In this document: piece by piece, positions 11,494 through 21,994 of the stretch
How positions within the stretch are numbered: the stretch's first letter is position 1
Layout: every line of letters begins with the position of its first letter
NCBI GenBank assembly: GCA_037957365.1
Contig: JARHVA010004906.1
Coordinates: 612,501-676,500 of the forward strand
Length of the DNA stretch: 64,000 nt
Direction of reading: 5' to 3'
DNA from: Torreya grandis
Taxonomy: Eukaryota; Streptophyta; Pinopsida; Cupressales; Taxaceae
Program-made: the position numbers and the translations under genes
The notes under the pieces: model-generated
What the model saw: the letters and a program-made list of their open reading frames with translations, nothing else
What the model was told of the DNA's origin: nothing
The model's database searches: none

Positions 11494-12070
11494 GACTATA
11501 GAGCCATTGTAAATCATAATCTTTTAGGCTTCGTAGAAATAACTTGGTAAGTAGCCAATCATTTGGTACATAATCCAAGCATGCTGTGTGAAAATCTCTT
11601 AAATGTGTCTCTGGATCACCCTTGCCATCATATAGAGTAAGCTTGAGTTGAATAAAACCTTGTGGCAAGGGTGTATAAGCAATGTGACGTGCTAATGGTG
11701 TATGCAATAGAGCAAAATAATCCAAAGCTTGCGTAGGTTTAGAGGCACCTTGCTCAAGATGTAGCACCTTAGATTGAAGAGATCTTATCTCTTGCACAAG
11801 GATTGCCACATCAGAAGATAAATATGTACTAGTTGTAGCTGGTGGCATAGAGACAGGTTGGGATGCTATAGGGGGTTGTTGAGACATAGTTACACTCGTA
11901 GTGTCATTTGAAACTGGTTGCTTTGTGATTTGAGAAGATTGACAAATGTTCACTCTTTGTTGTTCTTCTTGTAGTATTTTAAACATGTCATCTTGCATGT
12001 CAGGATGTTTAGTTAAGAGTTCTTGAAGTTTATTTTTATCAGTTTCATCAAAACTGATATATTGGACCAT
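11494..12070 (-). pseudogene. Ty3/gypsy Gag, N-terminal part, interrupted by the chromovirus
   Basis: An open minus-strand frame of about 190 residues starts at an ATG at 12070. It has a Gln/Ser/Pro-rich N-terminal region (residues 30-85), a probable short coiled coil (VQEIRSLQSKVLHLEQ) and then the retrotransposon Gag core: LTLYDGKGDPETHLRDF, the PNDWLLTKLFLRSLKDYD segment and LQWLYSL. The frame runs into the chromovirus LTR end at 11493, and the missing part lies at 5966-5415. Gag would package the element RNA. This half lacks internal stops, so the insertion or its truncation was the main disabling event. Confidence 0.85.
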
Positions 12071-12717
12071 TATTAAGGTAGGAAAACAATTTGAGATTTG
12101 ATTGGCTTTTTTTCAATAATTTGAAATAGGCAAAGTGCGATATTAAAAAAATATTGAATATAGGAAATGTAAAGTCCTAAAAATAAAAAACTAGAAAGTG
12201 CATAAAAAAGATATGAAGCTCACAAACATGTAAAGTGATACCTCAAGAAGCAATGGGACCTAGCATAGGAAACCAGGGTTTGAAAGATAAATATTTTGAT
12301 AAATTATTATGAAAATTTGAAATTTAAAGTGAATTTTTGAGTGAAATATGCAAGTAAAAAATAAAAAATTTATTGAAAAAATTGTGATTAAAAGGGACCT
12401 AGTATATGCAACTAGGGTTTTAAATAATAATAATTTTTAAAAATTACTATTAAATTTTTAAATTTAAGGTGAATTTCTGATTTTAATAAGCTAGTAAAAA
12501 ATCAAAAAATTATTGGAAAAATACCGAGACCTAGTATGACAACTAGGGTTTGAAAAAAAATTATTTTAAAATTACTACGAAATTTTAAAATTTAATGCTA
12601 ATTCTAATTTTATTATGCAAATAAAAAATAAAAAAACTATAATAAAAATCAGTAAAAAACTTATCTTAGTGTTTCTAGGGTTTATATGCGCAAACGAAGT
12701 AAGTCGGGTTCACTAAA
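12071..12717 (-). repeat. gypsy leader region with three tandem repeats of about 140 bp
   Basis: Between the gag start and the putative LTR lie three degenerate units starting near 12250, 12398 and 12535. Each opens with GGGACCTAGTA-like sequence, then ACTAGGGTTTGAAA, then AT-rich sequence ending in an A-rich AAAAAATAAAAAAT-like run. The block is the untranslated leader of the minus-strand gypsy element; no coding is seen. Confidence 0.6.
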
Positions 12718-13865
12718 TGGTTTAACATTTTTGAGAATATTGATGTATTATTATTAATTTAGTTAAAGGGTTTGAGTAGTAAAATCAGTAAATAAATATG
12801 CAATAATTAAAATACTAATTTGTGTAAAGTAGATTACAATTTTAACCTTTCTAAAAATATTAATAAGAGGGAGAAAATAAGACTTCACTAAAAACTGACT
12901 AATACGACTGAGACAGGGTCTGAGATTCACTGTGCAGGACTGGGATACTATCACAAACCAGGTTCTGACTTTCATTTTATGATTGGAGAGGAGCACCAAA
13001 AGTGAACAAGAGTGGCATCGGTGCTATAGTCCACCTCTGCTACTATTGTCTAAGAGATTTGAGCTTTTTGGGTTTTGTTCGTTATACCTGTGTGACACTG
13101 TCTGTGAAGTTTCGATAATTGAAAGTCTGTAGAGCTCCTTGTAGAGCAAATTTTCTCTTGAAACCCTATACTTCATTGTGCTTTGACTAATTTCAAGAAA
13201 TAAAGGGGGGTTAGTGTGTGTAAAATTCACTGAACGTGTATCCACATGCCTTATGTGGGCATGCTACCTACATACTAATACTCTGAAGAGGGATCAAGCC
13301 ATATGTATTTCTCCCACTTGATATGTTTTGTGTAATAGAATGTATGAATATACAAAATACTAAACTAGATGTGCTTGAGGTGGCTAGGGACTGGTATAAG
13401 GATTTGAATAAGCTTGTAAGTGTATTGACTGGCTATATGTAGAGAATAGTGAAGATTGCTTGAGTAGTCTTTCTTGTATTCTTGTTTACTTAGTGATAAT
13501 TGCCAACCCCTTTCCAAATGATTTTTGAATGGGGTTTTATAGGGATCTATTGGTCATGGGTTGAATGTGCTCGTGTTATAATGACAAGGAGAAGGATGGA
13601 GAACCAAAAGGAACTGACTAGTGGGGCCAAAAATACATTTGGATAGGAGTGCCAAAAGTGGACAGGAGTGGCATTGGTGTTGTAGGCCAAGTGTGGCACT
13701 ATTATACTGATTTGACAGGAACAGGGGGATGGATTAGTCATGAAAAGAGCAGTCTGAATGAGCTAATATTAAGTCTAGAAGGCTACAGATGACTGTGAAT
13801 CAATGAAAAGATCTCTATGAGGGTCATGAGAGTAAGCAAGAGGGACCTATGGGTTGGGTGTCACA
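12718..13865 (-). repeat. probable 5' LTR of the split minus-strand gypsy element
   Basis: On the minus strand the segment begins TGTGACACCC and ends TTAAACCA, followed by TTTAGTGAACCCG as leader/primer-site sequence. A good TATA box (TATAAAACCCC) lies at 13541-13531. A block around 13262-13310 (CTACCTACATACTAATAC, CTGAAGAGGG, TTCTCCCAC on the plus strand) is shared with the LTRs of the gypsy element at 28360-34787. No second copy of the whole LTR is in the window, so the boundaries are inferred. Confidence 0.5.
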
Positions 13866-14529
13866 AGCCACACTCAAGTTACCAATTTTTGCATTTTATA
13901 TGACTAAATTTCCTCATTCTTGCATAAAAGGTTTAAAAATGATGTGAGCCATTCATTCCCAAATTTCCTATCCCTTCTTTCATGCTATTTACTTTTCTCA
14001 TTTTATTTACCTTTGTTGTATCTTCTACTACACCTGCTTTTGTCTTTTGAATCCCTTTATGATTTACTGATGTCCCATTTTGATTGTGTCCAAGATTTGG
14101 TGCTCCCTCCCTCAGTCATTCTATTCAACTTTCTTTTATTATTGCAGTGGGTTTCCCTTTTGCATCAACAACTTCAACTAATTTCACTTATGTTGTCCTC
14201 ATTGTTCGATGTGGTTGTCTTCTTCTTTGCATTCCTCGCTGTGAACTATAACAAGGAATACATTATATAAATAATTGAAAAAAGAATGGAAAACATATCA
14301 AAAAAAGGTACAGAAATAAATAATTGTAATGTTGAACATGTGAATGAATAATTTAACATGATATTACAAGCATGTATGCTGATATAATGGAAAAACTAAC
14401 AACAAAATTGACAACATAATAGGCAAACTATCAAACATGTCACAACAACATATAAAAAACACATGAACAACAATTAAGGCAAATAATATTTGTAATTTTG
14501 AACATGTTGATGAATAAAACAACAACAAT
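13866..14529. other. AT-rich sequence with a short internal repeat
   Basis: No gene recognised. The 116-codon plus frame at 13920-14270 is Leu/Phe/Ser-rich T-rich sequence without a domain. A segment near 14310-14350 (GTAATGTTGAACATGTGAATGAATAA) recurs, diverged, near 14487-14518, and sequence of this family resumes at 17520 beyond the LINE insertion. Confidence 0.5.
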
Positions 14530-14544
14530 AATTCATAGTAACAT
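14530..14544 (+). repeat. target-site duplication, left copy
   Basis: AATTCATAGTAACAT is repeated exactly at 17505-17519, on the other side of the LINE. Confidence 0.9.
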
Positions 14545-14547
14545 TCT

Positions 14548-16760
14548 TAAATGGACGTCAAATTCATGATGCTATAGGGGCTACTCAAGAAGGACTTCAC
14601 TCCATCAAGACAAAGAAGCTATCAAAAGTGACTCTTAATCTGGATCTATCCAAAGCTTTTGATAAAGAGAACTGGTTGTATATTAGATTAATTCTGATTC
14701 ACTTGGGCTTTCAAATCCAAATGGTTAACTAGATTATGGGTTGCCTCATTTGTTTCATTTGCCTTACTTATCAATGGATCGACATCCACCTTTTTCATAT
14801 CCTCGCATGGAATTCGGCAAGGCTATCCACTCTCTCCCTTGTTATTCCTTATTATTGTTGAAGGATTGAGTCATCCTATTCTAGATGCCAAACATCGTGG
14901 GTTGATTTTAGGGGTTAAGGTCAGCTAATCCATCTTTCTCACACATCTGTTGTTTGTGGATGATATTCTTCTTTCCTGTGATGGCTCCTGAAAGGATATT
15001 ATTCTACTTAAGGAGACATTGGATCTCTTTTGTGTGGCTATGGGCATGGATATTAATGTACAAAAGTCTAGTATCTCCTTCAATGGGTTGGAGGCCCAAC
15101 ATGTTAGTTGGATATTCGAGATATTTATTTTTATATAGTTGATTTTCTAAGTGGATTCAAGTATTTGGGTTTTCTTTTGAAACCAAATGACTACAATAAG
15201 ATTGACTGGTACTGGTAGATCGAAAAAGTAGAAAAGTGGATATGTTGCTGGTGCAATTGTTGGCTCTCTATTGGGGGTAGACTCACTCTTATTAAAACAA
15301 TGTTAGAGGCTATACCGGTCTATTGGCTTACATTAGCCTATATTCCCAAATGAGTCCTTGAAAATATCCATAAGAAATGTTGTAAATTTCTATGAATGGG
15401 AAGGAAAGAGAAGGCTAGTATAGCTCTTATTAAATGGAAGGCCCTTGCTTCACCAAAGGCTTTTGGAGGTTGGGGATTAAAAGATCTACATCTCGTTGGG
15501 GAAGCACTAGCTGCTAAAAGTCTTTGGAGACTTATCACAAAAGATGGCATTTGGAATCAAATTATTATTCAAAAGTACATTGAAACACTTAGTGTGGTTG
15601 AGTGGATTCGTAGTCCCAACAAACATAATAAAAATGCCTTTATTATGTGGAAAGCCTCCGTACAAGCCTTTCCTATCATCCGTAATTGGTTTATTTGGAA
15701 GGTTGGATCTGGCACTAAAATTAAAATTGGAATTTTTCCTGGGGTGGGTTGTGATGCTGACTACAAATTGTCCAAGGAGCTGCTTGATATCCTGATTACT
15801 CTTGGTATCTCCTTCTTGTTTTAGGTTGTGGATCAACACCTTCCAACCCCTTGGCGATAGGGCTTGAAAAGTGCTCATTCTCTAGGGTTGGATGGGGAGG
15901 TCAGTTAAAAATGGGATGCTTATGTTATGAGATTGAAATGGAGTCATATCAGACTCAATGATGATGTTGATGAACTAGTTTGGTCCTTGAATCCAAAGCT
16001 TGGTGTATATTCAGTTTGCCTTGGATATCAGTCTAAGCTCTAAAATGTGGCCCTATAGGAGAGATGGAGGTGGTGGATTTATTTATGGCAAATTAAAGCA
16101 TCACACAAGACTAAAATTTTTATGTGGCTCACCTTGAAAAATAAAGCCCTTACTTAGGAGATACTTCAAAAAAGGAACCGGCATGGTCCAAGGAGATGCA
16201 ATCTCTGCTTCCATCAAGTGGAGACTATATATCATCTTCTTGTCACTTTCCCTTATATTGTAAAGATATGGTTTGAGCTAGAGGATTCCATTGCTCTGCA
16301 ACATATTTGGCATGGCCTTACTATTGTGGAATGTCTTGAGAAGTGGTCGAAAGATATGAGCTAAAATCATTCAGGGCCCTCCCTTTGATTGTCTCATGGG
16401 GAATTTGGCTTGCGTGAAATTCATACATCTTCTAAGGTAAATATATTCCTATATTTCAATGCCTCTCCCAAATTAGGCTCATATTTGGTCACTTCATTGC
16501 CATCCCAAAAACTCTTCGTCATCATAATTGCATACATCCTCCAATCGATCATTTTGTTGCCTGGGGATACTTTGATGGCACTTGTCAAGGAACACCTACA
16601 GTCTGTGGTGATGGTGATACACTTGACTTGACTCCCACTCACTCTCTTTGTTTCAAAGCTGAACGGGGTCCCAGTACTAACAATTATGTTGAGCTCTTGG
16701 CTTTGAAGCTTGTACTTAGTTTTGTTGTGTTGCATAGAGTGAGTTCACTATAATTTTTTT
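14548..16760 (+). pseudogene. LINE ORF2 remnant: RT, zinc-binding region, RNase H
   Basis: The truncated RT starts at QEGLHSIKTKKLSK and LNLDLSKAFDKENW (about 14585-14675); the FVDD active-site box is intact at 14953-14964. A conserved linker reads KYLGFLLKPNDY near 15160 and the open stretch 15396-15824 carries KWKALASPKAFGGWGLKDL, the usual post-RT region of plant LINEs. A zf-RVT-like segment, CNLCFHQVETIYHLLVTFPY, is at about 16200-16260. An RNase H domain follows at about 16565-16720, with FDGTCQGTP and ERGPSTNNYVELLALKL. The endonuclease and most of the RT fingers are absent through 5' truncation. Multiple stops and frame changes make it non-coding today. Confidence 0.88.
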
Positions 16761-16989
16761 GTTCTTAATTGGATGAAGGGGATTAATAAAATGGAAAAAC
16801 TTATTCTCCTTCCCATTTACAATATTACCAAAAATTTGTTTTATACCTTTGAGATTATTTTGTATTAGCGCATCTTCTAGGAGCTAAATTATGATGCAGA
16901 TACGCTCTCAAAAGAGGGGCTTCAACTGGATCCTGATATGTGGGTTATGAATGAGTATTTTGAGAATGCAGATCCCATGACTTAGATGT

Positions 16990-17504
16990 CTTCAGTTACA
17001 GAGGCATAGATTATATTGCTCCTTCCAGTCTTCATCATATCTGTTGGCTACACACTGGTGCAATCGGGCCTTACTCATTTTGCACTCGGATTGAATTATT
17101 GTATATTGTCTCCTTGTGTGGATTTGGGTCCTTTTTGATGTCATTTCTCTTTTTGACTTTTTGTTTCTTTCTTCTCTTTGTTTGTGTTGTTGCCAGATGA
17201 TGTGGAGAGGATGTCTATGCCTTGGGTCTTGTGGAGTGGCTGTGGAGTCGTTGTTTATGTCATAGTTTAGTGGGCTATCTGGGTGGACGATGCCCAGTTC
17301 TCATAAGCCTAGTTGTTCGACATTTGGGGTTCTGCTCTATTTCTTTTTTTGGTTTGTTCTCTCTTTGAGATTATATCTCCAGATTTGGGGGCTCTCTTTC
17401 TTGTTTCTTTCTTGTCCTCTTTTTTCCCTAACATGCTGTTGTATATTCGAAGTGTAACCTCATTTTATATTAATTTGAAGTTATGAATTTTTTCAGGGGA
17501 AAAA
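16990..17504 (+). other. LINE 3' UTR and A-rich tail
   Basis: This is T-rich sequence with many TTTCTTT/CTCTTT runs after the end of the RNase H reading. It ends ATGAATTTTTTCAGGGGAAAAAA immediately before the right target-site duplication. The terminal A tract is short. Confidence 0.7.
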
Positions 17505-17519
17505 AATTCATAGTAACAT
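17505..17519 (+). repeat. target-site duplication, right copy
   Basis: Exact copy of 14530-14544. The two leading A residues are shared with the LINE tail. Confidence 0.9.
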
Positions 17520-19500
17520 ATAATTAACTTTCATGGTTTCCATCCACATAGTAGTAAATGTTTAGTAATTTAATAACATACAGAGAACACAACAACATGA
17601 TTTCACAAAAGAATTTTGATTGATATATATGAGTCTACATGTATTGATATGTTAATTAAATTTTTAATTTTGATAGAATGATTGTAATATTTAATGGTAT
17701 GCGAATGGAAACATTTATGGCTTTCATTCACATACCAGTAAATATTCAGTCTTGTGGACACCTCCGTCTTTCAACATGACCCTTCGTTTATATTAACGAT
17801 TCATATTTATTTTGATTCGTACCTTATTTGTCAACAATATAAGCCCATGTTAAAATAATGTGTATGTTTAAAAAATATTATTGGTTAAAATTTTAAATCA
17901 TGGGGTTTAACTCTGTGTTTGTAGGTCTACACACCAAATTCGTTGAAGGAAGGAGCAACAAACCTTGGCCTTACTTCTCCAATCATTATGCATGACTCAT
18001 AAAAAACATACACCAATATGAAAACCACATAACAATTAAATTGAATACAAGACAATAACATTTAATGGTATGTGAATGAAAACCTCGAAATGCCTCTGTT
18101 AGAATACCAACAAATGTTGAGTTAGATGTGAATGCAAACATGGGTTCAGGTGTGGGCAGCATTTCATCCCTCCAAGATGGTGCGCATGATGACATTAACA
18201 TGCCACATTAAGAGTAAAAATAGATAACAATTCTTTTCTGGACTTGTCGAATATACTGGTGAGAATATTTTTTTATTGACTAAAAAGAACAATCAAAGTC
18301 ACCTTATAATAAAGGAGTTTGTAAAGAATATCCACTATTATGGGGTGACTTTGAATGCTTTGGGTAGTGAATGAAAACCTTCAATACTTTCATCAACATT
18401 GTGGGTTCGGTTGTAGGTAATGTTTCATCCCTACAACATGGAACTTCCTTGCATATTAATGACACAAGCGTCTTCCAACATACCCATATAATTTAAAAAA
18501 TTAAATTGGTTGATTCGAAAAGAATAACATTTATTGTCTTGTGAATAAAAACAAAATAAAACATTGTTGTGGGTTCAGTTACAGAGAACACATATATGCA
18601 AACGCTTCCATCCACCCATTCTACTAATTAAAAATCCTATGTAATGCAGTATGGTCGAGAAATTTCGGGTAGGTTCCATCCATTTTGGGGGAAGAAGAAT
18701 GCAAAAAGGCAGAGAAAGACATTTGTTGGTGTAACATTTCATCACTCCATTAACATACGAGTAAACATTTACTTAGATGTGAAACACGCAAAATAAATAT
18801 AAACAAAGAAAGCACGCCAAAAAAACTAGAAAAGTTTGTGATGCGCAATGCATCATTAACTTGCCACAATGTTGGAAAAAAGTCCATCTAACCATGTGAA
18901 AAATCGTAGTTGGTTCCACATTAATAAGCCACATGTTTTCCCACCTGAGTTCTAATTGAATAAATAATACAACAAATTGAATGTAAAACATATGAACAAC
19001 TATGTCAGTCTATTAACATACCAAAAACGTTTATTTAGATGTGAATGTTGACAAAAAGAAAACATGAACAAAGAAAATATGCGAAAAAAAACAAGAATGT
19101 ATAGGGAATGCAACAAAAAAGATGAACATAGAAGGCACAAAAACCATAACAACCATGCAAAAATATTAATAACCAAGAACGTTTGTGGCACATAGGTTGA
19201 CATTAACTTGCTCAATAAGTAATGGAGAAAAGTCCATCTAACCATGTAAAAATTGACACTGACTTCCATATTAATGAGCCACACTTTTTCCATCCCCAAA
19301 TCAAATTGAATAAATAACACAACATAGTGAATCAAAAACAGATGAACAACAACTATGTCAATGTATTCACATTCTAGTAAACGTTTACTCAGATGTGAAT
19401 GCACATAGCAAAAAATATGAACATAAAAGACAAACAACAAATTCATGCCTCCATCCCTCCATTTTGCAGACTTAAATTCATCAATATAATGCAATAGGTG
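17520..19500. repeat. degenerate tandem repeat family, units roughly 260-350 bp
   Basis: Related units start near 18750, 19010 and 19363. Each contains a CATTAACATAC-like start, GTAAACGTTTACTTAGATGTGAA, an A-rich AACAAAGAAA stretch, GGAGAAAAGTCCATCTAACCATGT, TCCACATTAATAAGCCACA and CTAATTGAATAAATAA. Weaker units are visible near 17530, 17700, 18100 and 18370. The minus-strand frames here (such as 19494-19000) are Phe/Leu/His-rich repeat translations without a recognisable domain. The family was the target of the LINE insertion. Confidence 0.65.
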
Positions 19501-20087
19501 GAGATCTTTGTTGGTTATGAGTGTTTTGTTTTTATAAACACATTGAATGTCAACAATATAATTTGAATTTTAACATTTTAATTTTGAAAGGTGTGTGAAT
19601 GTTGAGTCTTAGATTTTCATTCTTCTTTGTAAATGAGACATATTAAACAAGGTAGGTGAAGTCAGAGGAATCAAATGTTTGAATTTTGATTAGGATATGA
19701 TACAATACAATGTAATTGGACCAATTATTAATAAAGGATTTAACTTTTTAAAAGTTCTATGCTAATTTAAAAATAATATTTGTATTAATGAATATGATAT
19801 TCATTTTATTGAATATGATATATATTTTATTTTTAATTACGATCCAACATTAAAATATTTAAATAACTTTTATAATAACAATACAATCTATAATATATAA
19901 TCAAATAAATCTTAATAATTTGTGACAAGAGAAGAAATACAACTACAATCACAACTATTAAATCCCATTACTCGGCCCCTTCCTTAATGTATTTAAAGAA
20001 TTGTGTTCTTATTGTAATTAAAAAATTAAAATAAATAAAAACAAAAAATAATTGTAAACGAATAATAGTCGAACATTAACATCTAAA
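19501..20087. other. AT-rich spacer downstream of the aquaporin copy
   Basis: No gene or repeat recognised. It would hold the 3' UTR of the minus-strand aquaporin copy; no poly(A)-derived tract (a T run on the plus strand) is seen beside the stop codon at 20088. Confidence 0.5.
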
Positions 20088-20950
20088 CTATTTGGAAAGA
20101 GATCTGAAGGGGATGGCGCGGATGATGAGCTGGTGATAAATGGCGGCAAGAGCAGCACCGGCAAAGGGTCTCACCCAGAAAATCCAGTGATCATCCCAGG
20201 CATGGGTCTTGTCATATATAATGGCGGCGTCAAGGCTCCTGGCAGGATTGATGCCTATCCCTGTGATTGGAATTGTGGCCAAGTGCACCAAAGACACAGC
20301 AAACCCAATAGGCAGGGGTGCCAGCACGGGCACATGAGAATACCTGGCACTCCTCTTCGCATCTGTTGCAGAAAACACAGTGTAGAACAACACAAATGTG
20401 CCCACTATTTCTGCCCCCAGCCCATCTCCCTTAGTGTATCCATGCGCCACCAGATTAGCCCCCCCTCCTTGCACTTCATACATACCCTTCTCAAATCCCT
20501 TCACAACCCACGCACCACATATGGCCCCCACGCACTGGCATATCATGTAGAACACAGCCCTCGGAAGGGACACCTTTCTTGCCAAAAACAGCCCAAACGT
20601 AACTGCGGGGTTTATGTGCCCCCCTGATATGCCTGCTGTGCAGTATGCCAGGGCAAATATCATGCCCCCAAATGTCCACGCAATGCCCTGCACTCCCACA
20701 GACTGGCACATGTTAGGGGCCCTCTTCACCCCCATGACTGTCAGGATTGTGATGTACAGGAACAGAAACGTGGCGATGAATTCTGCAATATCTGCCCTCC
20801 AGAAGGACCATGACCTTAGCTCTTCTGGCTCAAACAGGGGGGGGCGGACCCGGCTCCTTGTAGTCCTTCTCTCGGGTCAGATGTGCCCAGTGCCTGCTTC
20901 TCTGAGTACTTGCTTGCTCCAACCCAAACATCTTCCTCCCTCCCAACCAT
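20088..20950 (-). pseudogene. PIP1-like aquaporin, intronless copy with two frameshifts
   Basis: Plasma-membrane intrinsic proteins are six-helix water channels. From 20735 to 20088 a 215-residue open frame covers helix 1's end to the C-terminus: both NPA motifs are intact (residues 42-44 and 163-165 of this frame) within [12 protein letters not shown] and GINPARSL, with PIP loop sequence [18 protein letters not shown]. The short ending AIPFRSLSK is PIP1-like. The true start is probably the ATG at 20950 (MVGREEDVWVGASKYSEKQ, matching PIP1 N-termini). Two +1 shifts separate it from the main frame: one extra base just before the KDYKEP segment (about 20868) and one in a run of eight C at about 20837-20844. 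Pore filter residues read F22, H151, I160, R166; position 160 is Thr in ordinary PIPs. Other departures are Y132 for Asp, D169 for Gly and R189 for Gly. PIP genes normally have three introns; none is present. A processed copy or decayed paralogue is likely. Confidence 0.85.
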
Positions 20951-20987
20951 AATTTTTTTAGTTTGGATATACACACTGTATATACCT

Positions 20988-21044
20988 CAACGACAACGAC
21001 AACGACAACAACAACAGCAGCAGCACAAACAGAGAGAGAGAGAG
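20988..21044 (-). repeat. (CAACGA)/(CAA)/(CAG) and (AG)n microsatellite in the 5' leader
   Basis: On the plus strand CAACGA-type repeats grade into CAA and CAG triplets (20988-21024), followed by (AG)n at 21030-21044. On the transcribed strand this is a CT-rich tract followed by GTT/GTC repeats, 40-95 bases upstream of the ATG at 20950, as often found in plant 5' leaders. Confidence 0.75.
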
Positions 21045-21065
21045 GATATCTCTTTGCATATGCAT

Positions 21066-21076
21066 AGATTAATATA
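21066..21076 (-). promoter_or_regulatory. possible TATA box of the aquaporin copy
   Basis: On the minus strand CTATATTAATC lies about 120 bases upstream of the ATG at 20950 and just upstream of the CT-rich tract, a plausible core promoter position. If real, it argues against a simple processed retrocopy, which would lack a promoter. The region is AT-rich, so a chance match is possible. Confidence 0.3.
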
Positions 21077-21079
21077 GGA

Positions 21080-21777
21080 GTCAGGCTGACCCACTTTTAG
21101 TGTGACAGCAACGATGTCCTCCCTCTGCTTTTCTTCCAACGACTCTCTCGTTGCTTTGCTTTTTTCTAACGATTAGTATTTTATTTCGACCAAACGGCTA
21201 CTTTATCGTTTTATTTTTGACGTTTTATTCTTTATTATGTTCTTGTGGCTATAATCCCTCATTCTTAAATTATAAATATAATTATAATGCATTAGAAGAT
21301 GGTCGAATGTTGTGGTTCTCTCTCTTTCTCCCAATTTATGTTGTCGTTTTTCAAATTCGTTCGGGGTACGATCTCAGTTTCATCTCTTTTTTGTATTTTT
21401 TGAAATTTGTATTTTGGTGAATGGCTAGACAACACCTTTTATACTATCATCTTTACCATTAAATTACAACCCACTTGATCATTTTTATTTTCATTATGCA
21501 TAATTACTGATATTCTTTTTTATTAAAATAAAAACATTTAAAATCAAAATTTTTTACAATCATTAAAAAAGTGCACGAAAATTGACTACTTAATATTAAA
21601 CATTAAATTATTTATTTATATTAATTAATAATTTATTTAAATAAAAATTATTTATTATTATTCTATTTAAATAGATAAATATATAATCATTATAATTAAT
21701 AAATATGAATTTAAAAAAAAAATAATAATACATGAACTAAATAATTGTATATTACTTTGACATCATCTTAAAAAAAA
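21080..21777. other. upstream AT-rich spacer
   Basis: No gene recognised. The 89-codon plus frame at 21151-21420 is Phe/Leu-rich and lacks a domain. From about 21500 the sequence is nearly pure A/T up to the start of the chromovirus fragment. Confidence 0.5.
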
Positions 21778-21922
21778 GAGGAGAATGTGGTGGTTAATGC
21801 ATTATCCAAGAAAGATGAATCCACAAATGCTCTATATGTGTGCCATATGCATATAAACGGTAGATGGGGTGGAGGAAGACAAATCCAAATGGGTGAATCA
21901 AACATATACATAAACTCTCATT

Positions 21923-21994
21923 CAAAATATCCAAAAGGATATGACCATGTTATATAAACAAAATATCCAAAAGGATATGACCATGTTATATAAA
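21923..21994 (+). repeat. 36-bp perfect tandem duplication
   Basis: A 36-base unit (CAAAATATCCAAAAGG...) is present twice in direct tandem without mismatch, inside the otherwise diverged chromovirus fragment, implying a recent local duplication. Confidence 0.9.

Larger units (their letters stand above)
14545..17504 (+). mobile_element. 5'-truncated non-LTR retrotransposon (LINE)
   Basis: A 2.96-kb insertion carries only the 3' part of a LINE: reverse transcriptase from about the LDLSKAFD motif onward, a Cys/His zinc-binding segment, an RNase H domain and a T-rich 3' UTR ending in a short A run at 17499-17506. It is bracketed by a perfect 15-bp target-site duplication, the hallmark of target-primed reverse transcription, and 5' truncation is normal for that mechanism. 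The duplication is intact while the coding frame has many stops, so the copy was probably inactive from insertion and then decayed. Confidence 0.92.

Noticed and set aside
13920..14270. 116-codon Leu/Phe-rich plus-strand frame that might be a membrane protein
   Set aside because: T/C-rich low-complexity sequence gives hydrophobic translations by composition; no motif, and it lies between repeats.
19000..19494. 164-codon minus-strand frame
   Set aside because: It translates the tandem repeat family, and neighbouring units do not preserve the frame.
20133..20627. Plus-strand frame of 164 codons over the aquaporin
   Set aside because: It is the antisense shadow of the well-supported minus-strand aquaporin; its translation shows no domain.
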